This document shows, one piece after another, positions 1 to 8,598 of a stretch of 64,000 nucleotides of DNA; position 1 is the stretch's first letter; each line of letters begins with the position of its first letter. This DNA comes from Peribacillus asahii (GTDB lineage Bacteria > Bacillota > Bacilli > Bacillales > DSM-1321). The DNA lies in the NCBI RefSeq assembly GCF_004006295.1, contig NZ_CP026095.1:4121501-4185500 (forward strand), given 5' to 3'. The notes below the pieces were generated by a model. That model searched no databases, was not told the origin of the DNA, and saw only the letters and a program-made list of their open reading frames with translations. A program made the translations under genes and the position numbers.

Positions 1-34
1 AAGAGAGTATTTGCTTTACACGATTGGCATCCAT
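1..34 (-). CDS. sspH: N-terminus of SspH-like small acid-soluble spore protein (cut by window edge)
   Basis: Only the first 11 codons lie in the window, reading MDANRVKQILS on the minus strand from the ATG at 34-32. A good ribosome binding site (AGGGGG, about 45-50) sits upstream. The peptide closely resembles the start of SspH proteins of the B. cereus group as I remember them (MDVKRVKQILSS...). SspH is a minor spore-core protein made in the forespore. The fragment is too short for certainty; the identification is an inference from start, Shine-Dalgarno site and a short N-terminal match. Confidence 0.5.
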   Translation of the reverse strand, partial: MDANRVKQILS

Positions 35-118
35 TCTCTTTTTTCCCCCTATCATTAATAGTCATTATAGTATTTGCAAGAAAACAAATTTTATGCGGTG
101 AATTTTTGAACAAACAAA

Positions 119-161
119 AGTACCAGATAAGCTCCAAATCATTTGGAACTTATCTGGTACT
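119..161 (-). terminator. Rho-independent terminator of the YkvA-like gene
   Basis: A 19-bp stem (AGTACCAGATAAG, one mismatch, TCCAAA, and its complement) with a tiny loop lies directly after the stop codon at 164. On the minus strand a T-rich stretch follows. Confidence 0.85.
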
Positions 162-163
162 CT

Positions 164-577
164 TTATCTTCCTATTTTCTCATCAATATCAGCGGTATCT
201 ACGTCTTGACCAAACCAGTCTGCAAGCTTTGTTTTCGCCTTATCTTTAATCTCATCATCGATATACATCGCTACTTGAAATAGCGCCACACCTAATGCAC
301 CTAAATCATCTGTAAATCCGATTCCTAACATCATATCTGGAAGTAAGTCTACCGGAAGAATAAAATATCCTAATGCCCCAATAATGACCGCTTTTGCTTT
401 TTTTGGAACTTCAGGCTTTTGTAACGTGTAATACAAAAGTAAGACAGCATAAACAACAGACGCCCCGGCTTTTTTGCCAAACTTCTTTAATTTATCCCAA
501 AACTTATCATCTGAATAGTGTTTCTCCGACCTTTGCATCTTATTGATGACTTCTTGTTCGTCAACATGATTGGTCAT
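164..577 (-). CDS. YkvA-family DUF1232 membrane protein
   Basis: The protein has 137 residues. A DUF1232 core spans about residues 60-100, with the family's typical run YFILPVDLLPD followed by GFTDDLGALG. Two hydrophobic helices, about residues 38-52 and 62-75, suggest a small membrane-anchored protein. The N-terminal 35 residues are charged and polar. The biochemical role of the family is unknown. It appears to be a single-gene unit: a terminator follows at 119-161 and the next minus-strand gene upstream, a chemoreceptor, ends 100 bp away. The ATG at 577 has GGAGGGA just upstream, supporting this start. Family assignment is firm; function is not. Confidence 0.8.
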   Translation of the reverse strand: MTNHVDEQEVINKMQRSEKHYSDDKFWDKLKKFGKKAGASVVYAVLLLYYTLQKPEVPKKAKAVIIGALGYFILPVDLLPDMMLGIGFTDDLGALGVALFQVAMYIDDEIKDKAKTKLADWFGQDVDTADIDEKIGR

Positions 578-679
578 AATGAGTCCCTCCTTTGTGAATC
601 TCTGAATATGTTCTTATCCATATCTTAATCCTATATTGGATAATCTACAAATTTAGTTTCACAGCTGACACTTTCATGA

Positions 680-2362
680 TTACATCTTAAATCGATGAAC
701 TAGCTCATAAAGAGATTCTGATATAACCGTTAAAGACTGAGCTGCTGCTTGGATTTCTTGCATTGTCGCTAATTGTTCTTCTGTTGTCGCTGTAATTTCA
801 CTCGTATTTTCTGAAATAACCTCAGATAATGATAAAACGTCTTCCACTCTTTGAGAAACGGATTCAAAACTTGTACCTAGATGTTCCGTCGTCGCTGCAA
901 TTTGTTGAATTTGCGTCGATACACTAGAAATCGAGTCTAATATTTCCTTAAATTGTACCGCTGTTTCTTTCGTCAAGTCATTTCCCGTATTTACATTATC
1001 TTTCACAACAACAATTGTATTCACAGTATTTTTCGTCTCCACTTGTATATGATCAATCAGCTCCCGAATTTGATTAGCCGATTGACTCGATTGATCTGCT
1101 AATTTGCGCACTTCCTCCGCTACAACGGAAAAGCCTTTTCCATGCTCTCCGGCTCTTGCCGCTTCAATCGCTGCATTCAATGCTAATAAATTCGTTTGAT
1201 TCGCAATATCATTAATGATCTCTGTAATGTGATTAATTTTTAACACATCCTCCGCTAAAGAACGGATACTTTGATCAGCTTCATCGACTGACTGATGAAT
1301 AAACTCCATAGAATCTACAATCTTTTCTACACTTTTCTCGCCATTATCCGCTTTCATGCTAACGACTTCAGCAGCACTCGAAACATTTGCTGCACTCGTA
1401 GCGATGTTTAATATTCCATCTAACGATTCCTTTACGGCTAACGAGCTCTCATCTAAAATTTTGTTCTGATGATTCATATTCATTGAAATTTGTTGAAGAG
1501 AGTCTGCAATTTGATCAGCTGATGCCGTTGTTTGCTCTGCACTAGCTAAGAACTGTTCGGATGAAGAAGCTGCTTGTTCGGATGAAACACTAATACGAGA
1601 AATCATCTCTCTTAATGAAACAATGAATGCATTAAATGATTGTGCTACTTCACCGAATTCATCCTGATTCTTCACCTCAATGGTCTTCGTTAAATCTCCT
1701 TCTCCTTCAGAAATATCATTCATTTGCTCTTTCAGCTTATGTAATGGAACCAAAATAGCTTTAATTAAACGAATTCCGAATACTACTCCTACTATAGTCG
1801 CTATCCCTGCAATCACGACTAATAATGTCTGTCTAAGACTGGAGTCCGATTTTAACTGCTTTCTTGCTTCAACTATCTCTGTATCCAACTTTTCAATATA
1901 ACGCTCAAAAGATGGATCTAAAATTTCTTTACGTAACTGACGACCTTCTTCAAAATGAAGTGTATTCGCCTTTTCAGAATCATCTTTTATTGTTTCTATG
2001 ACTTGTTGACTAACTGCCCAATATTTTCCATAATTTCGCGTAATTTCAGCAACTAATGTTTGATCAGATGCTGGGGCGAGTTGACTTAATCGTTCTAAAT
2101 GAAGAAAAATCTCGTCCGATTTTTCCTGCATTTGTTGAGCATACGTTTCATCTTTTGTAAGCAGTAAAGCTCTCTCATCATTGGACTGTCCCGCCATCCG
2201 AAACTCAATTTGCTTCGATATATATTGCATTTCCGAAAGACGATCCATATGTTCGTTTTCGTCTACATTTTTATGTAAAGACGTAATAGCTATAACTCCA
2301 ACAGCCAGTAAAGACAAAACTAATAAAACAATCACACTTATAAGCCTGGTCTTAATTCTCAT
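680..2362 (-). CDS. Methyl-accepting chemotaxis protein (four-helix-bundle sensor type)
   Basis: A 560-residue transmembrane chemoreceptor. TM1 spans about residues 8-28. An extracytoplasmic, mostly helical region of about 150 residues (30-180) fits a four-helix-bundle MCP ligand domain. TM2 is about 180-200, HAMP about 200-255, and a cytoplasmic signalling helix bundle fills the rest. The highly conserved CheA/CheW-contact hairpin is present ([17 protein letters not shown], then [14 protein letters not shown]). The protein ends ...YELVHRFKM, a usual MCP tail without a CheR-tethering pentapeptide. It should pass ligand signals to the CheA kinase at the membrane; the ligand cannot be read from sequence. 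It is monocistronic, with no chemotaxis genes nearby. The start has an AGGAGGG site upstream. Confidence 0.9.
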   Translation of the reverse strand: MRIKTRLISVIVLLVLSLLAVGVIAITSLHKNVDENEHMDRLSEMQYISKQIEFRMAGQSNDERALLLTKDETYAQQMQEKSDEIFLHLERLSQLAPASDQTLVAEITRNYGKYWAVSQQVIETIKDDSEKANTLHFEEGRQLRKEILDPSFERYIEKLDTEIVEARKQLKSDSSLRQTLLVVIAGIATIVGVVFGIRLIKAILVPLHKLKEQMNDISEGEGDLTKTIEVKNQDEFGEVAQSFNAFIVSLREMISRISVSSEQAASSSEQFLASAEQTTASADQIADSLQQISMNMNHQNKILDESSLAVKESLDGILNIATSAANVSSAAEVVSMKADNGEKSVEKIVDSMEFIHQSVDEADQSIRSLAEDVLKINHITEIINDIANQTNLLALNAAIEAARAGEHGKGFSVVAEEVRKLADQSSQSANQIRELIDHIQVETKNTVNTIVVVKDNVNTGNDLTKETAVQFKEILDSISSVSTQIQQIAATTEHLGTSFESVSQRVEDVLSLSEVISENTSEITATTEEQLATMQEIQAAAQSLTVISESLYELVHRFKM

Positions 2363-2572
2363 GATACCCTCCTACGATGCTTATCCTTTACCATCGTAAA
2401 TTATATCAATCCACCTATAAGAATACTAGGAAGAAAGACTAGTTTTTCAACTATAGAGAGATAACTAGTTCTTTAAACCTATCATTTAGAGCATACCTTT
2501 TGTAAAGTTCTCTCCAGCCACATCAGATTTTAAATAAATCGATGTGGTAGACATCTGTATATTCAAACTAAA

Positions 2573-2592
2573 AGGGAGCTTTTAAGCTCCCT
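2573..2592 (-). terminator. Terminator of the liv operon
   Basis: A 9-bp perfect hairpin (AGGGAGCTT / AAGCTCCCT) with a 2-nt loop lies 19 bp after the livF stop and is followed on the minus strand by TTTAG and TTT. Confidence 0.75.
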
Positions 2593-2610
2593 GGATGGTA
2601 TTATTCATTC

Positions 2611-3327
2611 TTAACTCGATTTTTTCCCAAGATACGCTTCAACCACTCTAGAATCTTCTAGTAAGTCTTTAGCATTTCCACTAATAATAACTTTACCCGT
2701 TTCCAAAACGTAGCCATAATCAGCAATCTTCAATGCTTGTTTTGCATTTTGTTCAACAAGAAGAACCGTTGTTCCTCCATCTTTAATTTCTGTAATAATT
2801 TTAAAAATATCAGCCACAATTAAAGGTGCCAGTCCCATTGAAGGCTCGTCTAGTAATAATAATTTTGGTTTTGAAAGAAGGGCCCGAGCAATAGCAAGCA
2901 TTTGCTGCTGGCCACCTGAAAGGGTTCCAGCTAGCTGGGTCTTTCTTTCTTTCAAAATTGGAAAGCGGCTCATTACATTTTCAATATCTTGCTCGACTTC
3001 CTTATCATTACGTTGATAAGCGCCCATTTCTAAATTTTCATACACGGTCATAGAAGATAGTATAGCTCTACCTTCTGGAACAAGAGCAATTCCTTTTTTC
3101 AAAAGCTGATCGGGTCTTAGTCCTGTGATATCTTCACCTAAAAACTCTACTTTCCCTTTTTTAGGTTTTAATAAACCAGCAATCGTTTTCATAGTCGTCG
3201 TTTTACCGGCCCCATTTGCCCCTAAAATCGTGACAATTTGACCTTGCTCCACTTCAAGACTAACCTCTTTTAACGCCTGAATTTTATCATAAAAAGTTTC
3301 AATTTTCGTTACTTTAAGCAATTTCAT
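2611..3327 (-). CDS. livF: Branched-chain amino-acid ABC transporter ATP-binding protein LivF
   Basis: One of the two cytoplasmic ATPases that power branched-chain amino-acid import. Walker A is GANGAGKTT, the signature is LSGGQQQ, Walker B is LLLLDEP and the H-loop region is LLVEQN, all intact. Length, about 239 aa, is normal for LivF. The longest frame opens at 3357, but the evident AGGAGG (3331-3336) directly abuts ATG 3330 and lies 3 bp from ATG 3327. A TTG at 3321-3319 has the best spacing (9 bp) and would give an N-terminus (M)LKV like other LivF proteins. The true start is therefore 3327 or 3321. The gene overlaps the end of livG, implying translational coupling. Confidence 0.9.
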   Translation of the reverse strand: MKLLKVTKIETFYDKIQALKEVSLEVEQGQIVTILGANGAGKTTTMKTIAGLLKPKKGKVEFLGEDITGLRPDQLLKKGIALVPEGRAILSSMTVYENLEMGAYQRNDKEVEQDIENVMSRFPILKERKTQLAGTLSGGQQQMLAIARALLSKPKLLLLDEPSMGLAPLIVADIFKIITEIKDGGTTVLLVEQNAKQALKIADYGYVLETGKVIISGNAKDLLEDSRVVEAYLGKKSS

Positions 3328-4087
3328 CATCCTCCTCGGATCCAAGGTAGGCTTCAATCACGGCAGGGTTATTTTGAATTTCCTCAGGTGTTCCCTCTGC
3401 TAGTTTCTTACCGAAGTTCAACACAGTAATATGATCACATAGCTTCATAACTAGAGGCATATCGTGTTCAATAATTAAAACCGAAATTCCTCTTACTTGA
3501 ACCTGTTTAATTAAATCGAATAAGCTTGCTGTTTCCGTTTCATTCATACCAGCTGCAGGTTCATCTAGTAATAATAGCTTCGGATCACTCGCTAATGCTC
3601 TAGCAATTTCTAATCGTCTTTGCTGACCATAGGATAAGTTTTCTGATACAAAGTCATGGAAATCTGATAATCCTACTAAATCCAAAAGCTCTATTGCTTT
3701 TTCACGTATTTTCCTTTCTTCTGTACGTTGCGATTTAGGACGAAACACACCGCTAAACACACCAGCTTTACTACGAGAATGTGCACCAACCATTACATTT
3801 TCCAATGTTGTCATTTGAGAAAATAGACGAATGTTTTGAAAAGTACGGCAAATACCTTTATCCGTGATCTTATGTGGTTTAATTCCTGTTATTGTTTCAT
3901 TTGAAAAGATAATTTCTCCCGTAGTTGGCGGGAACATATTAGTAATAAGGTTAAACATCGTCGTTTTCCCTGCTCCATTGGGACCTATTAAACCATGTAT
4001 TTCTCCTTCTTTTAGCTGAAATGACACATCGGTTAAAGCAGAGATTCCGCCAAAGTTTTTAGTGATATTTTTAATTTCTAGAACCAT
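3314..4087 (-). CDS. livG: Branched-chain amino-acid ABC transporter ATP-binding protein LivG
   Basis: The 257-residue partner ATPase of LivF. Walker A is GPNGAGKTT near residue 36, the ABC signature is LSYGQQRRLE, Walker B is LLLLDEPAAGMN and the switch is LIIEHDM. The AAGMN after Walker B and the longer insert before the signature (GAHSRSKAGVF region) are typical of LivG rather than LivF. The ATG at 4087 is preceded by AAGGGGGA at proper spacing. The start lies inside the livM 3' end (17-bp overlap) and the stop overlaps livF, so all three are probably translated from one mRNA. Confidence 0.93.
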   Translation of the reverse strand: MVLEIKNITKNFGGISALTDVSFQLKEGEIHGLIGPNGAGKTTMFNLITNMFPPTTGEIIFSNETITGIKPHKITDKGICRTFQNIRLFSQMTTLENVMVGAHSRSKAGVFSGVFRPKSQRTEERKIREKAIELLDLVGLSDFHDFVSENLSYGQQRRLEIARALASDPKLLLLDEPAAGMNETETASLFDLIKQVQVRGISVLIIEHDMPLVMKLCDHITVLNFGKKLAEGTPEEIQNNPAVIEAYLGSEEDDEIA

Positions 4088-5039
4088 GACTGTTCCCCCT
4101 TTTCGATGAAAATTTCTTTTTCAACCACTGAACCATGTTTTCAGTAATAATCCCTTGAGGGCGGAATGCCATCATGAAGATTAAGATTAGACCATAAATC
4201 ATATAACGATATTCGCTAATCACACGAAGTGCCTCCGGCAACAGCGTCATAAACGTTGCACCAAAAATCGCTCCTAAAATTACTTCACTACCACCAAAAA
4301 CAGCAAAAATCAGTATTTCAACTGCACGATGATAAGCAAAATCAGCTGGGCTAATATAAGCTAATACATGGGCAAATAACGATCCTGCAAAACCAGCTAC
4401 AATAGCTCCTTGTGTAAAGGATAGCACTTTATAATACGTAATATTGATTCCCATCGCTTCTGCAGCTTTTTCATCCATTTTAATAGCGGCGAAAGCACGA
4501 CCAACACGTGAATTATTTTGTCTAACAAAAAACCAAATAATAAAAATAGTGATTAATAATAGTAGAATTAAGACGAGTAAATAAACAAATTGGTTATTTC
4601 TCAAGCCAATGCTACTTGGATCTAATCCAGCATCTCTGAATAAATTTAGCAGTTCCCTTCCAATATGGGGAATTCCAGAAAGGCCAACAGAACCTTTTGT
4701 AACAGATTCCCAGTTCACAAAAAATACACGCATAACTTCTCCAAAACCTAGAGTGGCAATCGCCAAATATACGCCACTTAATCGTAATGAAGGAAGACCA
4801 ACAATGATTCCACAAATACCCGCTACTAAGGAAGCTACAATAACTCCTACTATAATCGGAAGATCGAAATTGATTGTTACTAGAGCTGATGTGTAAGCTC
4901 CAATTCCCATAAAGCCAGCACTTCCAAGGGATAATTGTCCAGAAGACAGCGTGACATATATGCTAATCGCTAAAATAATATTGATTAAAATAAATGAACC
5001 TATTTGTAAGTAATATGGATTAAGAAGCTCAGCTAGCAT
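4071..5039 (-). CDS. livM: Branched-chain amino-acid ABC transporter permease LivM
   Basis: A polytopic inner permease, about 322 aa, with 8-9 hydrophobic segments. It carries the LivM-type conserved run LSLGSAGFMGIGAYTSAL and the cytoplasmic coupling-loop region around RAFAAIKMDEKAAEAMGIN that contacts the ATPase. The open frame extends upstream to 5108, but that extension overlaps livH and is hydrophilic. The ATG at 5039 has GGAAGG upstream, inside the last codons of livH, and begins MLAELLNPYY, the expected LivM N-terminus. It forms the transmembrane pore together with LivH. Confidence 0.92.
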   Translation of the reverse strand: MLAELLNPYYLQIGSFILINIILAISIYVTLSSGQLSLGSAGFMGIGAYTSALVTINFDLPIIVGVIVASLVAGICGIIVGLPSLRLSGVYLAIATLGFGEVMRVFFVNWESVTKGSVGLSGIPHIGRELLNLFRDAGLDPSSIGLRNNQFVYLLVLILLLLITIFIIWFFVRQNNSRVGRAFAAIKMDEKAAEAMGINITYYKVLSFTQGAIVAGFAGSLFAHVLAYISPADFAYHRAVEILIFAVFGGSEVILGAIFGATFMTLLPEALRVISEYRYMIYGLILIFMMAFRPQGIITENMVQWLKKKFSSKRGNSHGSRN

Positions 5040-5043
5040 ACAA

Positions 5044-5928
5044 TTACCTTCCTTCCGCCGCTGATTTTTTACCAAAAATTCCTTGTGGTCGTAATAATAA
5101 AATGACAATAATGGTAATAAATGCTATTGCATCACGATAGCCTGAATCCCCATACGCAACAACGAGCGTCTCAGCTAATCCAAGAATTAATCCACCTGCC
5201 ATAGCGCCTTTCACATTACCCATTCCACCTAAAATAATAATCGCTAACCCTTTTAAACCCATTGATAATCCCATTTGCGGGTTCACAGAGTTAAAAGCCA
5301 TTCCTACTAAAATACCAGCAATTCCGCCCAGTGCAGAGGCAATGATGACGGTTAAAATGATAATTCTTTTTGTATCTACCCCTAGTATACTAGCTGTTTC
5401 TAAATTTTCAGCTGTTGCTCTAAGGGCTTTACCTGCCTTTGTTCTTAATAACCAATAAGATAGACCCATCATTAATACAATCGAAATAGCAAAAATGACA
5501 ATCTGTACGAGATAAACCGTTATTGAACCAATTTGAAAGTTAATTTCTGCAAAAGAGTTACGGAACGGTTGGTTACCAGCACCAAATAAATGATGGGAAA
5601 CATTCTCAAGAAAAATAGATACACCAATCGTACTGATTAATGGTGCAAGATGGGAAACGCCTTGCTTTCCTCGAAGTGGACGAAGAGCAAATCGCTCTAG
5701 TAAATACCCTAAAATGGCTGTCGCAACAATTGCGACAAGAAAGGCTGCCCAGAGCGGCCATTTTAATGTACTTGTTACAATAACCCCAATAAATGCACCA
5801 AACATGAAGATTTCTCCATGTGCCATATTAATGATACCTAAAACCCCAAATACAAGGGTGAATCCAAGGGCAACGATTGCATAAATGCTCCCAAGTGTGA
5901 TTCCGTTAATTAACTGTTCTAAAAGCAA
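5044..5928 (-). CDS. livH: Branched-chain amino-acid ABC transporter permease LivH
   Basis: A 294-residue membrane permease with about eight hydrophobic helices. Family landmarks include NGITLGSIYAIVALGFTLVFGVLGIINMAHG at the N-terminus (positions 8-38) and the coupling loop KAGKALRATAENLETASILG. The start codon is TTG at 5928: an in-frame TGA lies only 9 bases upstream and no ATG would preserve the conserved N-terminus. A weak AAAGGGATG-type site lies about 10 bases upstream. livM starts 4 bp after its stop. Confidence 0.92.
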   Translation of the reverse strand: MLLEQLINGITLGSIYAIVALGFTLVFGVLGIINMAHGEIFMFGAFIGVIVTSTLKWPLWAAFLVAIVATAILGYLLERFALRPLRGKQGVSHLAPLISTIGVSIFLENVSHHLFGAGNQPFRNSFAEINFQIGSITVYLVQIVIFAISIVLMMGLSYWLLRTKAGKALRATAENLETASILGVDTKRIIILTVIIASALGGIAGILVGMAFNSVNPQMGLSMGLKGLAIIILGGMGNVKGAMAGGLILGLAETLVVAYGDSGYRDAIAFITIIVILLLRPQGIFGKKSAAEGR

Positions 5929-6057
5929 GTCATCTCATCCCTTTCTTCAAATTTTTTTGACTACAATCAACAGAAAGGCTATACCCTAGTATGTTGCCTA
6001 AGGTATAGCACGTTTTAAAACTTATACCGATATGGATTTTCAAATAACAAGCTTTAT

Positions 6058-7209
6058 TTATTCAAACAATTGGAATTTTCCGTCTTTTATAGTAATAACC
6101 GTCGGTTCCATTTCAACGTCACCGTCTTTATCAAAAGAGAATGATCCTAAAATTCCTTCAAAGCCTTTAATTTCTGCAAGAGCGTCACGGAATGCATCAC
6201 GATCAGCTTCTCCGGCATTTCCCAAAGCTTCCGCATAAATGTAAAGGGCATCGTATGCTTGAGCTGCAAATTGATCTGGTTTCTTGCCATATTCAGCTTC
6301 ATACGCTTTAATAAATCCTTGTACTTTTGGATCTTCTTTTCCAGCAAACCAAGGCGTAGCAACGATTAATCCATCAGCAGCTTTTCCAGCGATATTAATA
6401 ACTTCTGGAGAGTTAAACCCATTTCCGCCAACAAACGGGATTGTAATGCCTAGCTTTCTAGCTTGGTCCATAATAACAGCACCTTCATTATATAAAGCAG
6501 AAGCTAAAATTAAATCAGGTTTAAGAGATTTGATTTTCGTTAATTGAGCATTATAGTCTGATTGCCCTTTTTGGAATGTTTGAGTCGTTACAACTTCAAG
6601 ACCCATTTTCTCTACTTCCTCTTTCATCGTGTCATAACCAGACTTTGTTAATACATCGTCATTTCCATATAGAAGAGCAACCTTTTTCACATCATATTTT
6701 TCCACTGCTTTTTTCATAGCAGCAGGAATAGCTAGTGATTCAGGAATAGAGTTTCTAAATACATATTCACCGATTTGTGGAATGCCTACTGCTGTAGTCG
6801 ATGTTCCCATAATTGGAATACCATTTAGATCTGCCTCAGGTCCAACAACATTCATTTCTGTACTTAATGTTGGTCCTAATAGCGCAACGATTTCATCATC
6901 ACTCATTAGCTTTTGAGCAGCGGATAAAGCTTGTTCTTGTTTTCCAACAGAGTCTTCAATAACAAGATCGATTTTCACTTTTCCTTCTTTGTTGATTTCT
7001 TTTTGAGCTAATTTAAATCCATTTGTAATCGCTTCCCCATATGCAGCCCCTGGACCCGTTAAATAGGAAATAACTCCAATTTTCGCATTGATGGTCCCAT
7101 CTTCATTTCCTTCCTTACCTGATTGTGAACTATTTCCACTACAAGCAGCTAACAATACAAGCATAAGTACAGAAATTAATACTAGAGATTTTTTAACTGT
7201 CTGTCTCAT
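6058..7209 (-). CDS. livK: Branched-chain amino-acid ABC transporter substrate-binding lipoprotein LivK
   Basis: A 383-residue extracellular binding protein that delivers Leu/Ile/Val or related amino acids to LivHM. The N-terminus is a lipoprotein signal: MRQTVKK, a hydrophobic stretch, then the lipobox LAAC with the lipidated Cys near residue 23. The mature part is a Peripla_BP_6 (Leu/Ile/Val-binding) fold, with typical segments such as IGVISYLTGPGAAYGEA, LGPTLSTEM and a C-terminal GSFSFDKDGD. It is the first gene of the operon and is separated by 129 bp from livH, which often allows surplus binding-protein mRNA. Exact ligand cannot be set from sequence. Confidence 0.93.
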   Translation of the reverse strand: MRQTVKKSLVLISVLMLVLLAACSGNSSQSGKEGNEDGTINAKIGVISYLTGPGAAYGEAITNGFKLAQKEINKEGKVKIDLVIEDSVGKQEQALSAAQKLMSDDEIVALLGPTLSTEMNVVGPEADLNGIPIMGTSTTAVGIPQIGEYVFRNSIPESLAIPAAMKKAVEKYDVKKVALLYGNDDVLTKSGYDTMKEEVEKMGLEVVTTQTFQKGQSDYNAQLTKIKSLKPDLILASALYNEGAVIMDQARKLGITIPFVGGNGFNSPEVINIAGKAADGLIVATPWFAGKEDPKVQGFIKAYEAEYGKKPDQFAAQAYDALYIYAEALGNAGEADRDAFRDALAEIKGFEGILGSFSFDKDGDVEMEPTVITIKDGKFQLFE

Positions 7210-7281
7210 TTCCTTCCCCCTATTTTAATAGTAATTGAAAAACATATATCTATTAAATAGCATTCTAACTATAATGTAAAT

Positions 7282-7311
7282 ATAATATTAAGAATTTTTA
7301 GTATAATGCAA
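7282..7311 (-). promoter_or_regulatory. Candidate liv promoter with a CodY-like box
   Basis: On the minus strand, TTGCAT (7311-7306) and TATTAT (7287-7282) are spaced 18 bp and lie 70-100 bp upstream of livK. The plus-strand 15-mer at 7293-7307 matches 11 of 15 positions of the CodY consensus AATTTTCWGAAAATT. CodY control of branched-chain amino-acid import is common in Bacillus. AT-rich DNA makes chance matches likely, so this is only a candidate. Confidence 0.3.
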
Positions 7312-7358
7312 AAATAGCCAATCTATAAATAGATTGAATTGTTCCTGCATGACAGACA

Positions 7359-7393
7359 AAAAATAGACGCATTCCAAACTATGGAATGCGTCT
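7359..7393 (-). terminator. Terminator of the siderophore-binding protein gene
   Basis: A 12-bp perfect stem (AGACGCATTCCA / TGGAATGCGTCT, 5-nt loop) lies just after the stop at 7408 and is followed on the minus strand by ATTTTTTG. Confidence 0.9.
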
Positions 7394-7407
7394 AACTTCT
7401 ATTACAA

Positions 7408-8400
7408 TTATTTTTCTGAGAAAATTTTCTCGATATCATCTAACATAATATTTGCTGCTAATACACCACCAGCTGTATTCCAAACAGCATCATCTACTTT
7501 ATACGTTTTTCCATCTTGAACAACAGATAGCTTCTTCCAAAGCGGATTATTTGTCCATTCTTCTTCTGTCGCTACAGCATTTGGATCGCCTTCTGGTGCA
7601 TATGTGAAGTAAAATAGAACGTCTCCATCCATTTTAGGAATCATTTCTTTCCCTACTTCAATAGCTAAATTACCTAATTTACTATCAGCCTTAAACATCT
7701 CTGTTTGCTGCTCTGTACGTTTAAATCCTAACTCATTAAAAATCACACCTGAAAATGAATCTGTGTAGTAAATACGAGTCACTCCAGCCATGAAACGAAC
7801 AACAGATACTTCTTGATTCGTTTTATCACCTAGTTTTTCTTTAAGCGCAGCTACTTTATCATCATATTGCTGTAAAACTTCTTTTCCTTTTTCCTCTTGA
7901 TTCACAGCTTTCGCATATAATGAGAAGTTTTCTTTCCAATCTCCTCTTAATGTTTCAGAAAAAATAGTAGGAGCAATTTGACTTAATTTATCATATACGG
8001 CTTCTTGGCGAAGCTTATTTCCAATAATTAAATCAGGTTTTAAAGCCGCAATTTTCTCTAAATTTACTTCACTTTCTAAACCGACTACTTCAACATCTTT
8101 CATATCATCTTTAATATGATCATACCAAGGATCACCTAACCATGATTGTACAGCACCGACCGGTTTGATTCCTAAAGCTAAAAGAGCTTCCGTTCCTTCA
8201 TTTGTTAACACAACGATACGCTCTGGATTTCCTTTAATTTCTGCTGTTCCCATTGCATGTTCAACTGTATAGCTTGTTTCTTTCTTCTCTTTATTATCCG
8301 CTTGCTCTGTTCCTTCATCCTTTGTGTTACCACACGCGGCTAAAACGAAGACAGCTAGTATAGCAAACATAGATAATAATCGCTGAATTCTTTTATTCAT
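7408..8400 (-). CDS. yfiY: Iron-siderophore ABC transporter substrate-binding lipoprotein (YfiY-like)
   Basis: A 330-residue FecB/FhuD-class binding protein. The signal peptide ends in the lipobox LAAC at about residue 22, so the protein should be lipid-anchored outside the membrane. A charged Asn/Lys/Glu linker follows. The mature domain has the class III periplasmic-binding pattern: PERIVVLTNEGTEALLALG at the N-lobe, a long connecting helix, and NPLWKKLSVVQDGKTYKVD near the C-terminus. It lies divergent to two FecCD permeases and an ATPase, with Fur boxes between, so it almost certainly captures a ferric (hydroxamate or citrate-type) siderophore. Similarity to B. subtilis YfiY is from memory; the exact siderophore is unknown. 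Confidence 0.85.
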   Translation of the reverse strand: MNKRIQRLLSMFAILAVFVLAACGNTKDEGTEQADNKEKKETSYTVEHAMGTAEIKGNPERIVVLTNEGTEALLALGIKPVGAVQSWLGDPWYDHIKDDMKDVEVVGLESEVNLEKIAALKPDLIIGNKLRQEAVYDKLSQIAPTIFSETLRGDWKENFSLYAKAVNQEEKGKEVLQQYDDKVAALKEKLGDKTNQEVSVVRFMAGVTRIYYTDSFSGVIFNELGFKRTEQQTEMFKADSKLGNLAIEVGKEMIPKMDGDVLFYFTYAPEGDPNAVATEEEWTNNPLWKKLSVVQDGKTYKVDDAVWNTAGGVLAANIMLDDIEKIFSEK

Positions 8401-8443
8401 CTCTTTTCTTCCTCCTATGTATATGGTAAGATATTAACATTGA

Positions 8444-8470
8444 TGATAATGATATTGATAATCGTTATCA
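8444..8470. promoter_or_regulatory. Tandem overlapping Fur boxes
   Basis: TGATAATCGTTATCA at 8456-8470 matches 14 of 15 positions of the Bacillus Fur consensus TGATAATNATTATCA. A second overlapping match (about 12 of 15) covers 8444-8458. They lie between the divergent binding-protein and permease genes and should repress both when iron is plentiful. Confidence 0.85.
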
Positions 8471-8598
8471 TATAAGTTCTTCACTAATACTAAAACAAGG
8501 AGCAACTACTGTCAATAACAAATTAAATATTTTGATTGTAAATAAAAACCATGTTATATGACATTGCCGAAATAAAAAATGAAAAGAATGGTAAAACT

